64,000 bases of DNA, taken from the NCBI GenBank assembly GCA_019636175.1, contig JAHBYC010000003.1:1-64000 (forward strand), given 5' to 3'. Below the pieces are notes generated by a model that was given only the letters and a program-made list of their open reading frames with translations, ran no database searches and was not told the DNA's origin. The DNA is from Caulobacter sp. (GTDB lineage: Bacteria; Pseudomonadota; Alphaproteobacteria; Caulobacterales; Caulobacteraceae). Every line of letters starts with the position of its first letter. The first letter of the stretch is position 1. The translations under genes and the position numbers were made by a program. This document shows, one piece after another, positions 18,769 to 26,634 of this stretch.

Positions 18769-19485
18769 CTATTCCCCGAGCTGGAAGCGGATCGGCACCC
18801 TTACCGAGGCGCCGTCGACCGGGCGGCCGTCCTCGGTCTGCGGTCGCATCTCGAAATAGCGGCTCAGTTTCAGGGCCGCCGTCCCGAAACCGTAGTCCGA
18901 CGGGGTCTCTGAAACGACATGACAATTGCGAACCGTCCCGGCGACACTGACCTGACAACTGAGGACGGCCTCGCCGGACACGCCCCGGCGGATGGCGCGA
19001 TCAGGATAGGCGTTGGCGACCTGGCGGGCGTTAGGTTTGCGGGTCCAGTCGGGACGATTGATGACCAGCGGCCCCTTGGGGACGGACGGACCCGCGGGCA
19101 TGGCCGGCCCTGGGGTGAAATCGATCAACGGTCCGGGCGCCACGACAGGCCCTGGCGGCGGGTCGATGGGAAGCGGATCAACGACACTGCTGACCACGGG
19201 TTTTGGCGTATGGATCGGTGGCTGGTGGCGCCGCTCGTGCTGGGGCTCGGGCTTTGGCGGATCGGGGTGCTCTGGTGGTGGTTGCGTGACGACTATCGGC
19301 GGCGGGCCGTCGATAATCCGCGGTGGTTTCATGGCAATGCGCTGGTAGGCGAGGTAGGCGGCCAGGGCCACGTGGGCGCTGGTGACGATCGCCAGGGCGA
19401 TCAGGGCTGTCTTGCTGATCGGCTTGCGCGGTCCGCGATAGTCATAGGCATTGAAGGCGTGTTCCGTGATGGTGGCGGCGGTCAT
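18769..19485 (-). CDS. tonB: Energy transducer TonB family protein
   Basis: 238 residues from ATG 19483-19485, chosen because GGAGGAA lies six bases upstream. A cytosolic N-terminus of about 27 residues is followed by a membrane helix ([25 protein letters not shown]). A long Pro/Lys/Glu-rich periplasmic spacer (about residues 55-140) leads to the C-terminal TonB domain ([33 protein letters not shown]...[16 protein letters not shown]). It transmits proton-motive energy to TonB receptors such as that at 14528. Two Cys in the C-terminal domain (CQVS, RNCHV) could form a disulfide. No exbB/exbD lies beside it. The upstream region is AT-rich with palindromes. Confidence 0.88.
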   Translation of the reverse strand: MTAATITEHAFNAYDYRGPRKPISKTALIALAIVTSAHVALAAYLAYQRIAMKPPRIIDGPPPIVVTQPPPEHPDPPKPEPQHERRHQPPIHTPKPVVSSVVDPLPIDPPPGPVVAPGPLIDFTPGPAMPAGPSVPKGPLVINRPDWTRKPNARQVANAYPDRAIRRGVSGEAVLSCQVSVAGTVRNCHVVSETPSDYGFGTAALKLSRYFEMRPQTEDGRPVDGASVRVPIRFQLGE

Positions 19486-19521
19486 CTGTTCCTCCGATGA
19501 GGGTCTCGCCAGGGACGAGAG

Positions 19522-19539
19522 ATGACATATGTAAGTCAT
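19522..19539. promoter_or_regulatory. Imperfect inverted repeat upstream of tonB
   Basis: ATGACATATGTAAGTCAT has 5-bp arms (ATGAC/GTCAT) and is AT-rich in a GC-rich setting. It lies 37-54 bp before the tonB start codon, so an operator role is possible. Confidence 0.4.
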
Positions 19540-19568
19540 AATGGATGACGAACGTAAAGTCACGAATA

Positions 19569-19581
19569 TGACATTTGTCAA
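19569..19581. promoter_or_regulatory. TGACA-N2-TGTCA palindrome with a -35-like TTGACA
   Basis: TGACATTTGTCA (19569-19580) is a perfect 5+2+5 inverted repeat. On the minus strand it also supplies TTGACA (19576-19581), a consensus -35 pointing toward tonB. No convincing -10 is seen 17 bp downstream, so this is a candidate promoter/operator only. Confidence 0.4.
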
Positions 19582-19609
19582 AGATAGGCGCCGGAAGCCC
19601 CGCTCATGG

Positions 19610-19624
19610 TTAATCCGGAATTAA
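19610..19624 (+). promoter_or_regulatory. CtrA-type box (TTAA-N7-TTAA)
   Basis: TTAATCCGGAATTAA fits the CtrA full-site consensus TTAA-N7-TTAA exactly and is embedded in a larger 19-bp inverted repeat (19608-19626). It is immediately upstream of the lytic transglycosylase gene. CtrA boxes usually overlap the -35 of activated promoters, which would place transcription start near 19645-19650 and favour ATG 19649 as the true start. Confidence 0.7.
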
Positions 19625-19627
19625 CCG

Positions 19628-20461
19628 ATGCGGCGCACACACGGGCGCATGGCGGTCGAGTCCATCAGAGGCGTCGTCGAATCGGCGATCCAGCGCGCGT
19701 CCGCGGCGACGGGCGTGGATTTTTCCTTCCTGCTGGGCACAGCCAAGCGGGAGAGCGGACTGCGGCCCACCGCCAAGGCCCAGACATCCTCCGCCGCGGG
19801 CCTGTTTCAGTTCGTCGAACAGACGTGGTTGTCGACCCTCAAGCAGCACGGCTCCAAGCACGGCTACGCCCGGTACGCCGATCTGATTACCCGGGGACCG
19901 GATGGTCGCTATCGGGTGGCCAATCCCGAGGCCCGGGCGGCGGTCATGAACCTGCGCTACGATCCTCGCGCCGCCTCGCTGATGGCCGGCGAGATGACCA
20001 GCGACCATGCCGACTATCTGCGTGGGCGGATAGGTCGACCGGCCACGGCGGGCGAGCTCTATGCCGCCCATTTTCTCGGGCCCAAGGGCTCGGCCAGGCT
20101 GATCGAGGCGGCCCGCAGCCAGCCGGGCGCCAGCGCGGCGGCGCTGTTTCCTGACGCGGCGGCCTCCAACCGGCCGCTGTTCTACAAGGCCGGCCGACCG
20201 GTGACGGTGGCCGAGCTCTACAACAACCTCACCGCAACCGGCGGCGCGGCCAGCGCGGTGCGGGAACGCGCCCTGCCGCGCGAGGATCAGGGGTTCCTGC
20301 AGTACGCCGGACGCCGGGGCGACACCCGGGCCCAGGAGGATGCGATGGTGGCGCTGATCCTGCGCGGGACCCAGAGCGCCGACGGTCGCGGCAGCGGCCT
20401 GGCCGGCTCGGTCTTCTCCTCGGAGATGCTGCGGATGCTCTCGGATTCCCGGCGCGACTAG
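19628..20461 (+). CDS. Lytic transglycosylase (SLT domain), CtrA-box gene
   Basis: 277 residues from 19628, or 270 from the in-frame ATG 19649 (MAVESIRGVVE), which fits the CtrA box position better. The SLT fold is seen in DFSFLLGTAKRESGLRPTAKAQTSSAAGLFQFVEQTW: the Glu of KRESG is the expected catalytic acid and the AAGLFQF segment is the classic second motif. There is no N-terminal signal peptide, as in some flagellum- or pilus-linked transglycosylases exported by other routes. It opens local gaps in peptidoglycan. A CtrA-regulated SLT protein resembles in logic Caulobacter PleA, which is needed for flagellum and pilus assembly; identity with PleA is not established here. Confidence 0.85.
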   Translation: MRRTHGRMAVESIRGVVESAIQRASAATGVDFSFLLGTAKRESGLRPTAKAQTSSAAGLFQFVEQTWLSTLKQHGSKHGYARYADLITRGPDGRYRVANPEARAAVMNLRYDPRAASLMAGEMTSDHADYLRGRIGRPATAGELYAAHFLGPKGSARLIEAARSQPGASAAALFPDAAASNRPLFYKAGRPVTVAELYNNLTATGGAASAVRERALPREDQGFLQYAGRRGDTRAQEDAMVALILRGTQSADGRGSGLAGSVFSSEMLRMLSDSRRD

Positions 20462-20561
20462 AACAGGGCGCAAGCGGGCCGGGCGCCCCTGCAAGGCGAA
20501 TGGGATAACGGCCCTGGCGGGCTCCGGTTAGGGTCTCTTCGCACCAGGGGCGGGGCCAGGG

Positions 20562-21824
20562 ATGACGGTTGAAGTACTGCTGATGAACCGGACGGCGGTC
20601 GCCATGGCCGCCGACAGCGCCGTCACCATCACCTCGGACCAGCCGCCGTATCACATCACCCAGACCGGGATCAGCAAGGCCTTCGTGCTGGACGGGACGA
20701 GCGGTTCCGGGCTGATGATCTTCGCCAACGCCGAGTTCTGCGGCTGTCCCTGGGACACGGTGATCGAGCATTGCCGACGCAACGGCCTGGGCGGACAGCC
20801 CACCCTGGCGGCGACGGCCAGCCTGTTCCTGTCGCAGATCAACAGCCTGTGCGATTCCGACCTGATCGCCTCGGGCGACGGGGTGATCCCGTTTCGCATC
20901 TTCGTCTTCCAGACGGTGGCCGACTTCCATCGCGGCGTGGAGCAGATAACCGGGGCGCGTCCCACCCTGACGCCGGCCGAGGCCTTCGAGGAGGCGCTGG
21001 CCGACCTGGCGCATGAGGTGTCCAACGAGCCGGCCTGGGTCGATGACGCCGTCAGCTTCGTGCCGCGCGAGCGGATCGGCCAAGAGACCCCGCGCCTGAA
21101 GGCCATCATCGACGAGAACCTGGAGCCGATCATCAATCTGTCGGTCGACGCGCTGTTCGGCGAGGGGACTGTCAGTCAGGAGATCAGGGCGCGACTGGGA
21201 GCCATCGCCCGCGAGGGGCTGCTGACCAACTGGATGCCCAACGGCGCCCGCTACACCGGGGTCGTCATCGCCGGGTTCGGGGCCGACGAGATTTCCCCCG
21301 CCTACATCGAGATGCATGTGATGGGGCTGATCGGGGATCTGTTGAAATACCGGATCGCCGATGCGGCGCGGGTGGGGCGGGACAATCCGGTCATCGTTCG
21401 CTCCTTCGCCCAGAACGGGGCGGTGGACCGGTTTCTCTATGGCGCCGACGAGGAATTCACCGCCGAGGCCTTTCGCCGGGTGGTGATCCTTAGCCTGACC
21501 GAGATGGAGCGGGTGAGGCGGGCGGCAGAGCACAAGGGCGACGCCGAATTCTGGGGCGAGATCGACCGGGCGGTCATGCACTCGGCCTATCTGGGGCTCT
21601 ATTCGACGCGGCTGGCCTGGCGCGAGGCGATCGAGGACAGCTTCGGCCAGAAGGTTCGGGCCGCCAGCGTCGGACCGCTGGGGGATCTGGCGGGGCAGCT
21701 TCTTTCGCTGCCGATCACGGAATCGGAGATGGTCGGCAACACCAGCGTGGCCAGGCCGTTCTCCGTCCTGCGCCTGTCGCGGGCCGGCGCGGTGCTGACC
21801 CATCCCACGGAGCCAGGTCGATGA
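20562..21824 (+). CDS. Proteasome-like Ntn-hydrolase candidate, uncharacterised
   Basis: 420 residues. The start MTVEVLLMNRTAVAMAADSA resembles the N-terminal strands of proteasome beta subunits and HslV: if Met1 is removed (expected before Thr), Thr becomes residue 1 and the Asp of AADSA becomes residue 17, the same spacing as Thr1/Asp17. A Lys in QTGISKAFVL (mature residue 38) sits where HslV has Lys33 (NVRKVRRL). A GLMIFANAEFCGCPW strand follows. The remaining ~330 residues are mostly helical with no recognised domain. No signal peptide or membrane helix. The stop overlaps the next gene (ATGA), so both form a two-gene unit. Function unknown; an autonomous cytosolic peptidase or amidase is inferred only from the N-terminal pattern. 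Confidence 0.72.
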   Translation: MTVEVLLMNRTAVAMAADSAVTITSDQPPYHITQTGISKAFVLDGTSGSGLMIFANAEFCGCPWDTVIEHCRRNGLGGQPTLAATASLFLSQINSLCDSDLIASGDGVIPFRIFVFQTVADFHRGVEQITGARPTLTPAEAFEEALADLAHEVSNEPAWVDDAVSFVPRERIGQETPRLKAIIDENLEPIINLSVDALFGEGTVSQEIRARLGAIAREGLLTNWMPNGARYTGVVIAGFGADEISPAYIEMHVMGLIGDLLKYRIADAARVGRDNPVIVRSFAQNGAVDRFLYGADEEFTAEAFRRVVILSLTEMERVRRAAEHKGDAEFWGEIDRAVMHSAYLGLYSTRLAWREAIEDSFGQKVRAASVGPLGDLAGQLLSLPITESEMVGNTSVARPFSVLRLSRAGAVLTHPTEPGR

Positions 21825-22084
21825 CCCCTTCCAAACCCCGTCGCCTGCCGCCGATGGCGACCCTGACCGCCGCCGAGCGGGCCGCCGATCAGGTTCGGGC
21901 AGAAGAGATCGCCCGCCAGCCGCATCGGCCGGCGGCGAGGCCGGGCGGGCTGTTCCATGCCGTACAGTTCCTGTTCGCCAAGCCTGATATGGCGCGGCAG
22001 AGCGAGCAGGTGTTTCGTCGAAGGGTCTCATGGCGACCGCTGGCCTCGCCGGCCGACCGCATTCCCCCTGACGTCAAGGATTAG
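21821..22084 (+). CDS. Small basic protein co-transcribed with the Ntn-hydrolase candidate
   Basis: 87 residues, start overlapping the preceding stop (ATGA at 21821), so translation is probably coupled. Arg/Pro/Ala-rich, with one predicted helix (TLTAAERAADQVRAEEIARQ) and a short hydrophobic-aromatic stretch (GLFHAVQFLFAKPDMARQ). No known domain, signal peptide or Cys. Its stop overlaps by four bases the end of the convergent histidine kinase gene. It could be a partner or substrate adaptor of the upstream protein; that is inference from coupling alone. Confidence 0.6.
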   Translation: MTPSKPRRLPPMATLTAAERAADQVRAEEIARQPHRPAARPGGLFHAVQFLFAKPDMARQSEQVFRRRVSWRPLASPADRIPPDVKD

Positions 22085-23895
22085 GCGACGAAGGCGTTGG
22101 GATAGTCGATTGAACCGCGTCCCCGGGCGGCGGCGTCGGCGACGGCGCGGGCGACCCCGGCCACGCTGACCGGCTTGCGCAGCACGGCGTCGGCCCCGGC
22201 GTCGAGGCAGTCACGGGCCTCGGAGGCGTCGCCGGCGATGACGGCGATGATCGGCAGGCTCGAGGCGGGTCCATCCAGTCCGCGCATGGCGGCGGCGGGG
22301 TGGGCGCCGTCCATGGCCGGCATGCGGGCGTCAAGCATGACCAGATCGAAGTCGCAGGCTCCCAGCAGTTCGATGGCGCGGCGACCGGTCTGGGCCTGGA
22401 CCACTTGATGGCCCAGCTGTTCGAGAATGGCCCGCAGCATGGCGGCGTTGAGGGCGTCCTCCTCGGCGACAAGGACACGCAGCGAGCGCTGGCCGGCCAT
22501 GACGGGACCGTTGCGGAAGAGGGACTCCTCCGCCTCGCTGGGGGCCCGGGCCGACGGCTCCCAGGGCAGTTCGAAGGTGAAGCAGCTGCCGACGCCCAGC
22601 GCGCTCTGACCGGCGACCTCGCCGCCCATCAAGCGGGCCAGCTGGCGGGACAGCGACAGGCCAAGGCCGGCGCCCGGAACCCCGGCGCCGGTGCGCTCGA
22701 CGCGGCGGAAGGGCTCGAAGGCCAGCTCCAGCTCCTCGGCGGTGAGGCCGGGGCCGGTGTCGGCGACGGACATGGCGATCCGGCCGTCGGGACGCAGCTC
22801 CAGCCGCGCCTCGATACGACCGCGCACGGTGTATTTGACGGCGTTGCCGATCAGATTGGCCAGGACCTGGCGGGCGCGGGTGGCGTCGCCGATCACCGCG
22901 CCGCCAGCTGCTTCCAGCTCGGCGTCGACATGAACCGCCAGCTCGACGCCTTTGGCGGCGGCCCGGGGACGATGGGTCAGCACCAGATCGCGAGCCAGGC
23001 GAACCGGATCGAACGGCTTCTTGTCCAGAGCCAGTCGGCCGGCTTCGGCGGTCTCGGAATCAAGGGTGGCGTTCAGTACGGCGATCAGTTCATTGGCCGC
23101 GCTTAGGGCGGCGCCGAGCTGTTCGCGGCTGGGGGCGGCGCGTCCACCCTGTCCGGCGGCGGCGGCCAGCACATGGGTAACGCCGTTGAGGCCGTTGCGG
23201 ATTTCATGGCTGAGGGTCGCGACGATATCGGACTTGGAGCGGGCCAGGCGCTGGGCCTGATCGAGGGTCTCGCCGCGCTCGGCAATCAGTATCTCGCGCT
23301 CGGCGGCAAGGGCGAATTGCCCGCGCATCATGCGATTGAGGATGAGGCACAGGGCCATGGCCAGGGCGACCGCGCCCCAGACGGCGACGCCCTGGGCGCG
23401 GCTCTCGGGGCGGCTGAACAGGGCGATCAGGGGGCCGGCGGCGGCGGCGGGGCCGACGACGAGGAGGGCGGGGAGGAGAGGGGCGCTGAAGAAGAAGCAG
23501 ACGATGGCTCCGGCCGCGGCCATCAACAGCAGGGGTTCGCGGGCGGGACCGGCATGGTCGGCGAAGGCCGAGACCTGGGCGACGGCGCCGGCCCAGAGCA
23601 GGGCCGACAGGATATGGACCCGGACGCGGCGGCTCTCGGGCGCGTCAGTCGCCTGACGCAGCCAGTTCACCACGGCGTAGAAGACGCCCCAGTTGAGGGC
23701 GAAGATGGCGAAGCTGGCGGCCATCCAGCCCGAATTCTCCGCGAAGGATCCGGCCCAGACAAAGACCGGCAGGCTGACGGCGAAACAGGCGAGGGCGTAG
23801 GGCAGTAGCCGGCGCTGGGCGTCGAGGCACTGGGAGGTCGAACTGGCGCCGCCGCGCAACGGCGTCGCGGCGTCGGGAGAAGCGGCTTCAAACAC
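22081..23895 (-). CDS. Membrane hybrid histidine kinase with C-terminal receiver
   Basis: 604 residues. About six N-terminal membrane helices (residues 30-205) form the only sensory part; no PAS or GAF domain is seen. HisKA has the phospho-acceptor His in ATLSHEIRNGLNGV (near residue 230). The HATPase has the N box (VLANLIGNAVKYT), G1 (VADTGPGL) and G2 (GAGLGLSLSRQLARLMGG). The receiver has an acidic pair (AEED), phospho-acceptor Asp in VMLDARMPAMDG and Lys in LRKPV. The usual Thr/Ser of the receiver appears replaced by Ile (PIIAVIAG). It needs an Hpt partner to relay phosphate; the Hpt gene at 26143 is nearby but unproven. Confidence 0.92.
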   Translation of the reverse strand: MFEAASPDAATPLRGGASSTSQCLDAQRRLLPYALACFAVSLPVFVWAGSFAENSGWMAASFAIFALNWGVFYAVVNWLRQATDAPESRRVRVHILSALLWAGAVAQVSAFADHAGPAREPLLLMAAAGAIVCFFFSAPLLPALLVVGPAAAAGPLIALFSRPESRAQGVAVWGAVALAMALCLILNRMMRGQFALAAEREILIAERGETLDQAQRLARSKSDIVATLSHEIRNGLNGVTHVLAAAAGQGGRAAPSREQLGAALSAANELIAVLNATLDSETAEAGRLALDKKPFDPVRLARDLVLTHRPRAAAKGVELAVHVDAELEAAGGAVIGDATRARQVLANLIGNAVKYTVRGRIEARLELRPDGRIAMSVADTGPGLTAEELELAFEPFRRVERTGAGVPGAGLGLSLSRQLARLMGGEVAGQSALGVGSCFTFELPWEPSARAPSEAEESLFRNGPVMAGQRSLRVLVAEEDALNAAMLRAILEQLGHQVVQAQTGRRAIELLGACDFDLVMLDARMPAMDGAHPAAAMRGLDGPASSLPIIAVIAGDASEARDCLDAGADAVLRKPVSVAGVARAVADAAARGRGSIDYPNAFVA

Positions 23896-23990
23896 GTAAG
23901 GAACCCCGAGGCTGAACGGCGGGGAGTGTACCGGACCGGCGTTTGCGAGCGGTTACGCGGTATCCTTAACCAGAGGTTGGCCGGGCAATT

Positions 23991-24010
23991 GATCGTTAAG
24001 CCTAACGATC
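23991..24010. promoter_or_regulatory. Perfect 20-bp inverted repeat between kinase and DUF2336 genes
   Basis: GATCGTTAAGCCTAACGATC has perfect 8-bp arms around a 4-base centre. It sits in the divergent gap 95 bp before the kinase start (23895) and 48 bp before the DUF2336 start (24058). It could be an operator for either gene; no T-tract follows, so a terminator is unlikely. Confidence 0.55.
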
Positions 24011-24057
24011 CACTATCCCTGCTCGACTCAAGGGGAAGCGAGAGCATCGACAGCGCC

Positions 24058-25197
24058 ATGACCACCACGCGGGCCGCCCTGACCGACGCCGACCTCCACA
24101 CCCTGCTCAAGGGCGCCACCGCTGACGAGCGGGCCCTGGCCGCGCACAAGCTGTGCCGGGTCATCGACCGTGAGCCCCTGACCGGCGAGGACCGGCTGCA
24201 GGCCCAGGACATTCTGCGGATCATGGCCGGCGACGCGGCCGAACTGGTTCGCCGGGCCCTGGCGGTGACGCTGAAGTCGTCGCCGCTGGTGCCGCGGGAC
24301 GTGGCGCTGAAGCTGGCCAGGGATGTCGAGAGCATCTGCCTGCCGATGCTGAATTTCTCGCCGGCCTTTTCCGACGACGACCTGACGGAGATCGTCCGGC
24401 TTGGCGGACCTGTGCGGCAGGTGGCCATCGCCAAGCGGCCGAAGATTTCCGAAAGGGTGACCGACGCCATTGTCGAACATGGGGCGGAAGCGGCGGTCGA
24501 GACCGCGGCGGCCAACGACAATGCCAGCTTCTCCGAACGCACCCTGACCCGGGCTCTGCAGAAGTTCGAGAAGTCCGAGAAGGTCCTGGCGGCGGTCGCC
24601 TATCGCAATGTTTTGCCGCCGTCGGTCACCGAAAAGTTGATCAGCCTGGTCAGCGATCAGGTGCGCGAGCATCTGCTGACCCATCAGGCCGTCTCGCCGG
24701 AACTGGCGCTGCAGATCGCTATCGGCACGCGGGAGCGGGCGATCGTCGATCTGGTCGACCAGGCCGGGCGCACCCACGATCCCAAAGCCTTCGCCGCCCA
24801 TCTGAACAAGGCCAAGCGGCTGACGCCCAGCCTGTTGCTGCGGGCCCTGGCGCAGGGGCACATCAGCTTCTTCGAGTGCGGCGTCGCGGAACTGGCCGGC
24901 GTACCCCACCATCGGACCTGGCTGATGATCCACGACGCCGGCCCGCTGGGCCTGCGGGCCATCTATGAGCGGGCGGGGCTGCCGGCGCGGCTGTTCTCCG
25001 CCTTCCGGGTGGCGATCGACACCTATCATTCGATGGACTTCGACGGCGGCGCCCGTGACCGGGAGCGCTTTCAGGAGCGGATGCTGCAGCGGTTCCTGAC
25101 CCAGTCGCACACCACCCAGCGCGAGGACATCGACTATATGCTCGACAAGCTGGACCGGCTGAAGCCGCAGCGCGAGGGGCAGCGGGGCGCGGCCTGA
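24058..25197 (+). CDS. DUF2336 protein (first of two)
   Basis: 379 residues from ATG 24058 (MTTTRAALTDADLHTLLKG). Almost entirely alpha-helical with HEAT-like repeats (ADERALAAHKLCRVID, AELVRRALAVTLKSSPLVPRDVALKLARD, VRQVAIAKRPKISERVTDAIVEHGAEAAVET), the pattern of the alphaproteobacterial DUF2336 family. No catalytic site, signal peptide or membrane helix, so a scaffold or protein-binding role is likely. A GANTC methylation site (GACTC, 24025-24029) and a 20-bp palindrome lie just upstream. A paralogue is at 27681-28790. Confidence 0.88.
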   Translation: MTTTRAALTDADLHTLLKGATADERALAAHKLCRVIDREPLTGEDRLQAQDILRIMAGDAAELVRRALAVTLKSSPLVPRDVALKLARDVESICLPMLNFSPAFSDDDLTEIVRLGGPVRQVAIAKRPKISERVTDAIVEHGAEAAVETAAANDNASFSERTLTRALQKFEKSEKVLAAVAYRNVLPPSVTEKLISLVSDQVREHLLTHQAVSPELALQIAIGTRERAIVDLVDQAGRTHDPKAFAAHLNKAKRLTPSLLLRALAQGHISFFECGVAELAGVPHHRTWLMIHDAGPLGLRAIYERAGLPARLFSAFRVAIDTYHSMDFDGGARDRERFQERMLQRFLTQSHTTQREDIDYMLDKLDRLKPQREGQRGAA

Positions 25198-25264
25198 CAA
25201 TCGGACGCAGGGCGCCCTTGCGTCACGCTTGCTGTTGCACTGCGGCGCGCGCCATCCTCGCGCC

Positions 25265-26047
25265 ATGACAGACAAAGCCCCCGTCGCCATCCGGCCCGCC
25301 TCGACTATCCTGCTGGTGCGGGACGACCCGACCTTCGAGGTCCTGATGGTCAAGCGCCATCATCAGGTCGATTTCGCCTCCGGCGCGCTGGTGTTCCCGG
25401 GCGGCAAGACTCACGAGGGGGACCACGATCCGGCCTGGGCCGACTTCTGTGTCGCATGGGAAGCCGTGGAGGCCGAGCAGCGGCCGCTTCGCATCGCCGC
25501 CATCCGCGAGGCCTATGAGGAAACCGGCATCATCCTCGCCCGTTTCGAGAACGGCGAGTTGTTCCACGGCGACGACTGGGCGGCCAGCGTGCGCGGCGAG
25601 GTCGATCGCGGCGAGCGAGCCTTTATCGATGTCGTCAAGCGCCTGGGGCTGAGGCTGGACCTGTCGGCCCTGACGGTATTCGCCCGCTGGATCACGCCGG
25701 ACATGATGCCCAAGCGGTTCGACACCTGGTTCTATCTCGCCACGGCCGATGACAACCAGCTGGCCGCCTGCGACGGACGCGAGACCGTGGACGCCGAATG
25801 GATCGCCCCGCTTGAAGCGCTTCGCCTGGCGCAGACCGGCGAGCGAACCATAATCTTTCCCACCCGCATGAACCTGCAGCTGCTTGGCGAGGCGCAGAGT
25901 GCGGCCGATGCGACGGCGCGGGCGGCCGGCCGGACCCTGGTAACCGTTCTGCCCAAGGTGGAACGCCGGGAAGGCGGCGGTGTTCTGACCATCCCCGTCG
26001 ACGCCGGCTATGGCGCGGTCGAGGAGCCGCTGTCGGCGATCCGCTAG
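25265..26047 (+). CDS. NUDIX hydrolase
   Basis: 260 residues from ATG 25265. A Nudix fold begins at ASTILLVRDDPTFEVLMVKRH. GALVFPGGKTHEGD and REAYEETGIIL (REUxEExGU) form the Nudix box, but about 35 residues separate the two halves instead of the usual short spacer, as in NUDT7/NUDT19-like (CoA or ADP-ribose pyrophosphatase) enzymes. The Glu pair that binds Mg2+ is intact. The substrate may be CoA-type or a nucleotide derivative. A strong terminator hairpin follows at 26092-26119. Confidence 0.9.
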   Translation: MTDKAPVAIRPASTILLVRDDPTFEVLMVKRHHQVDFASGALVFPGGKTHEGDHDPAWADFCVAWEAVEAEQRPLRIAAIREAYEETGIILARFENGELFHGDDWAASVRGEVDRGERAFIDVVKRLGLRLDLSALTVFARWITPDMMPKRFDTWFYLATADDNQLAACDGRETVDAEWIAPLEALRLAQTGERTIIFPTRMNLQLLGEAQSAADATARAAGRTLVTVLPKVERREGGGVLTIPVDAGYGAVEEPLSAIR

Positions 26048-26091
26048 ATCCGGCCGCAGGGGCTCGGTCAGCCATTGCGACGCGCAACGAA

Positions 26092-26119
26092 AAAGGCCCC
26101 GGCGCGAACCGGGGCCTTT
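26092..26119. terminator. Bidirectional rho-independent-type terminator
   Basis: AAAGGCCCCGG (26092-26102) and CCGGGGCCTTT (26109-26119) form a perfect 11-bp stem with loop CGCGAA. On the minus strand it is followed by a run of T (from AACGAAAAAGG), giving a good terminator for the Hpt gene; on the plus strand the U-run is only TTT, so it may also end the Nudix transcript. It separates two convergent genes. Confidence 0.85.
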
Positions 26120-26142
26120 CCAAATTCCTCGGGGAGAGGGGC

Positions 26143-26634
26143 TTATTCCTCCGGCGCGATCTCGGCCACCCGGCGTTCCAGTTCCGCAATGAGCACCTTT
26201 CCGACGGGATGGGTGTCGGTCTTGATGTCGTCGCGCACGGCGGCCCGGATGGCGTCGATGTGGGCGTCGACCAGGAACATCGGCGCCGCCAGGCGGGTGT
26301 CCGGATCATCGATCAGCTTGCACAGCGAGGCGGCGATGCGGGTGACGAGGGGAAACTCGTAGGTGGCCCCGAGGCCCTTGAGGTCATGTGCGCGGAAATA
26401 GAGGGTCTCCGCGGATTCCGCCGTCAGGCCGTCCACCCGGATCGCCTGACGCGCCGCTTCCAGCTTGGTCAGCTCGTCCTGCAGCCATTCGGAGAAGTTG
26501 CCGGACAGGGACTTCAAGGCCGCCTCGGCCTTGGCGATTGCCGCAGCATCGATGCCGCCGAACTTGCCGCCGCCAAGCCGAAGCTTGAGGGTGTTGGGGG
26601 CATTGATGACTTGAACCGGGGTATTGCTGCTCAC
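26143..26634 (-). CDS. Hpt (histidine phosphotransfer) domain protein
   Basis: 163 residues. The C-terminal half (from about residue 70) is a four-helix Hpt bundle with the phospho-acceptor His in LYFRAHDLKGLGATYEFPLVTRIAASLCKLID (motif HxxKG, near residue 84). The N-terminal ~60 residues include a Gly-rich LRLGGGKFGGIDAAA segment of unknown role. Hpt proteins relay phosphate between receivers of hybrid kinases and response regulators; the hybrid kinase at 22081 is a candidate donor. It ends at the terminator 26092-26119. Confidence 0.9.
   Translation of the reverse strand: MSSNTPVQVINAPNTLKLRLGGGKFGGIDAAAIAKAEAALKSLSGNFSEWLQDELTKLEAARQAIRVDGLTAESAETLYFRAHDLKGLGATYEFPLVTRIAASLCKLIDDPDTRLAAPMFLVDAHIDAIRAAVRDDIKTDTHPVGKVLIAELERRVAEIAPEE

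Noticed and set aside
20229-22031. A 600-codon open frame on the minus strand opposite the Ntn-hydrolase candidate
   Set aside because: It is an antisense shadow: Arg/Pro/Gly-rich without domains, caused by GC-rich third positions of the coding strand. The plus-strand reading has coherent secondary structure and family-like motifs.
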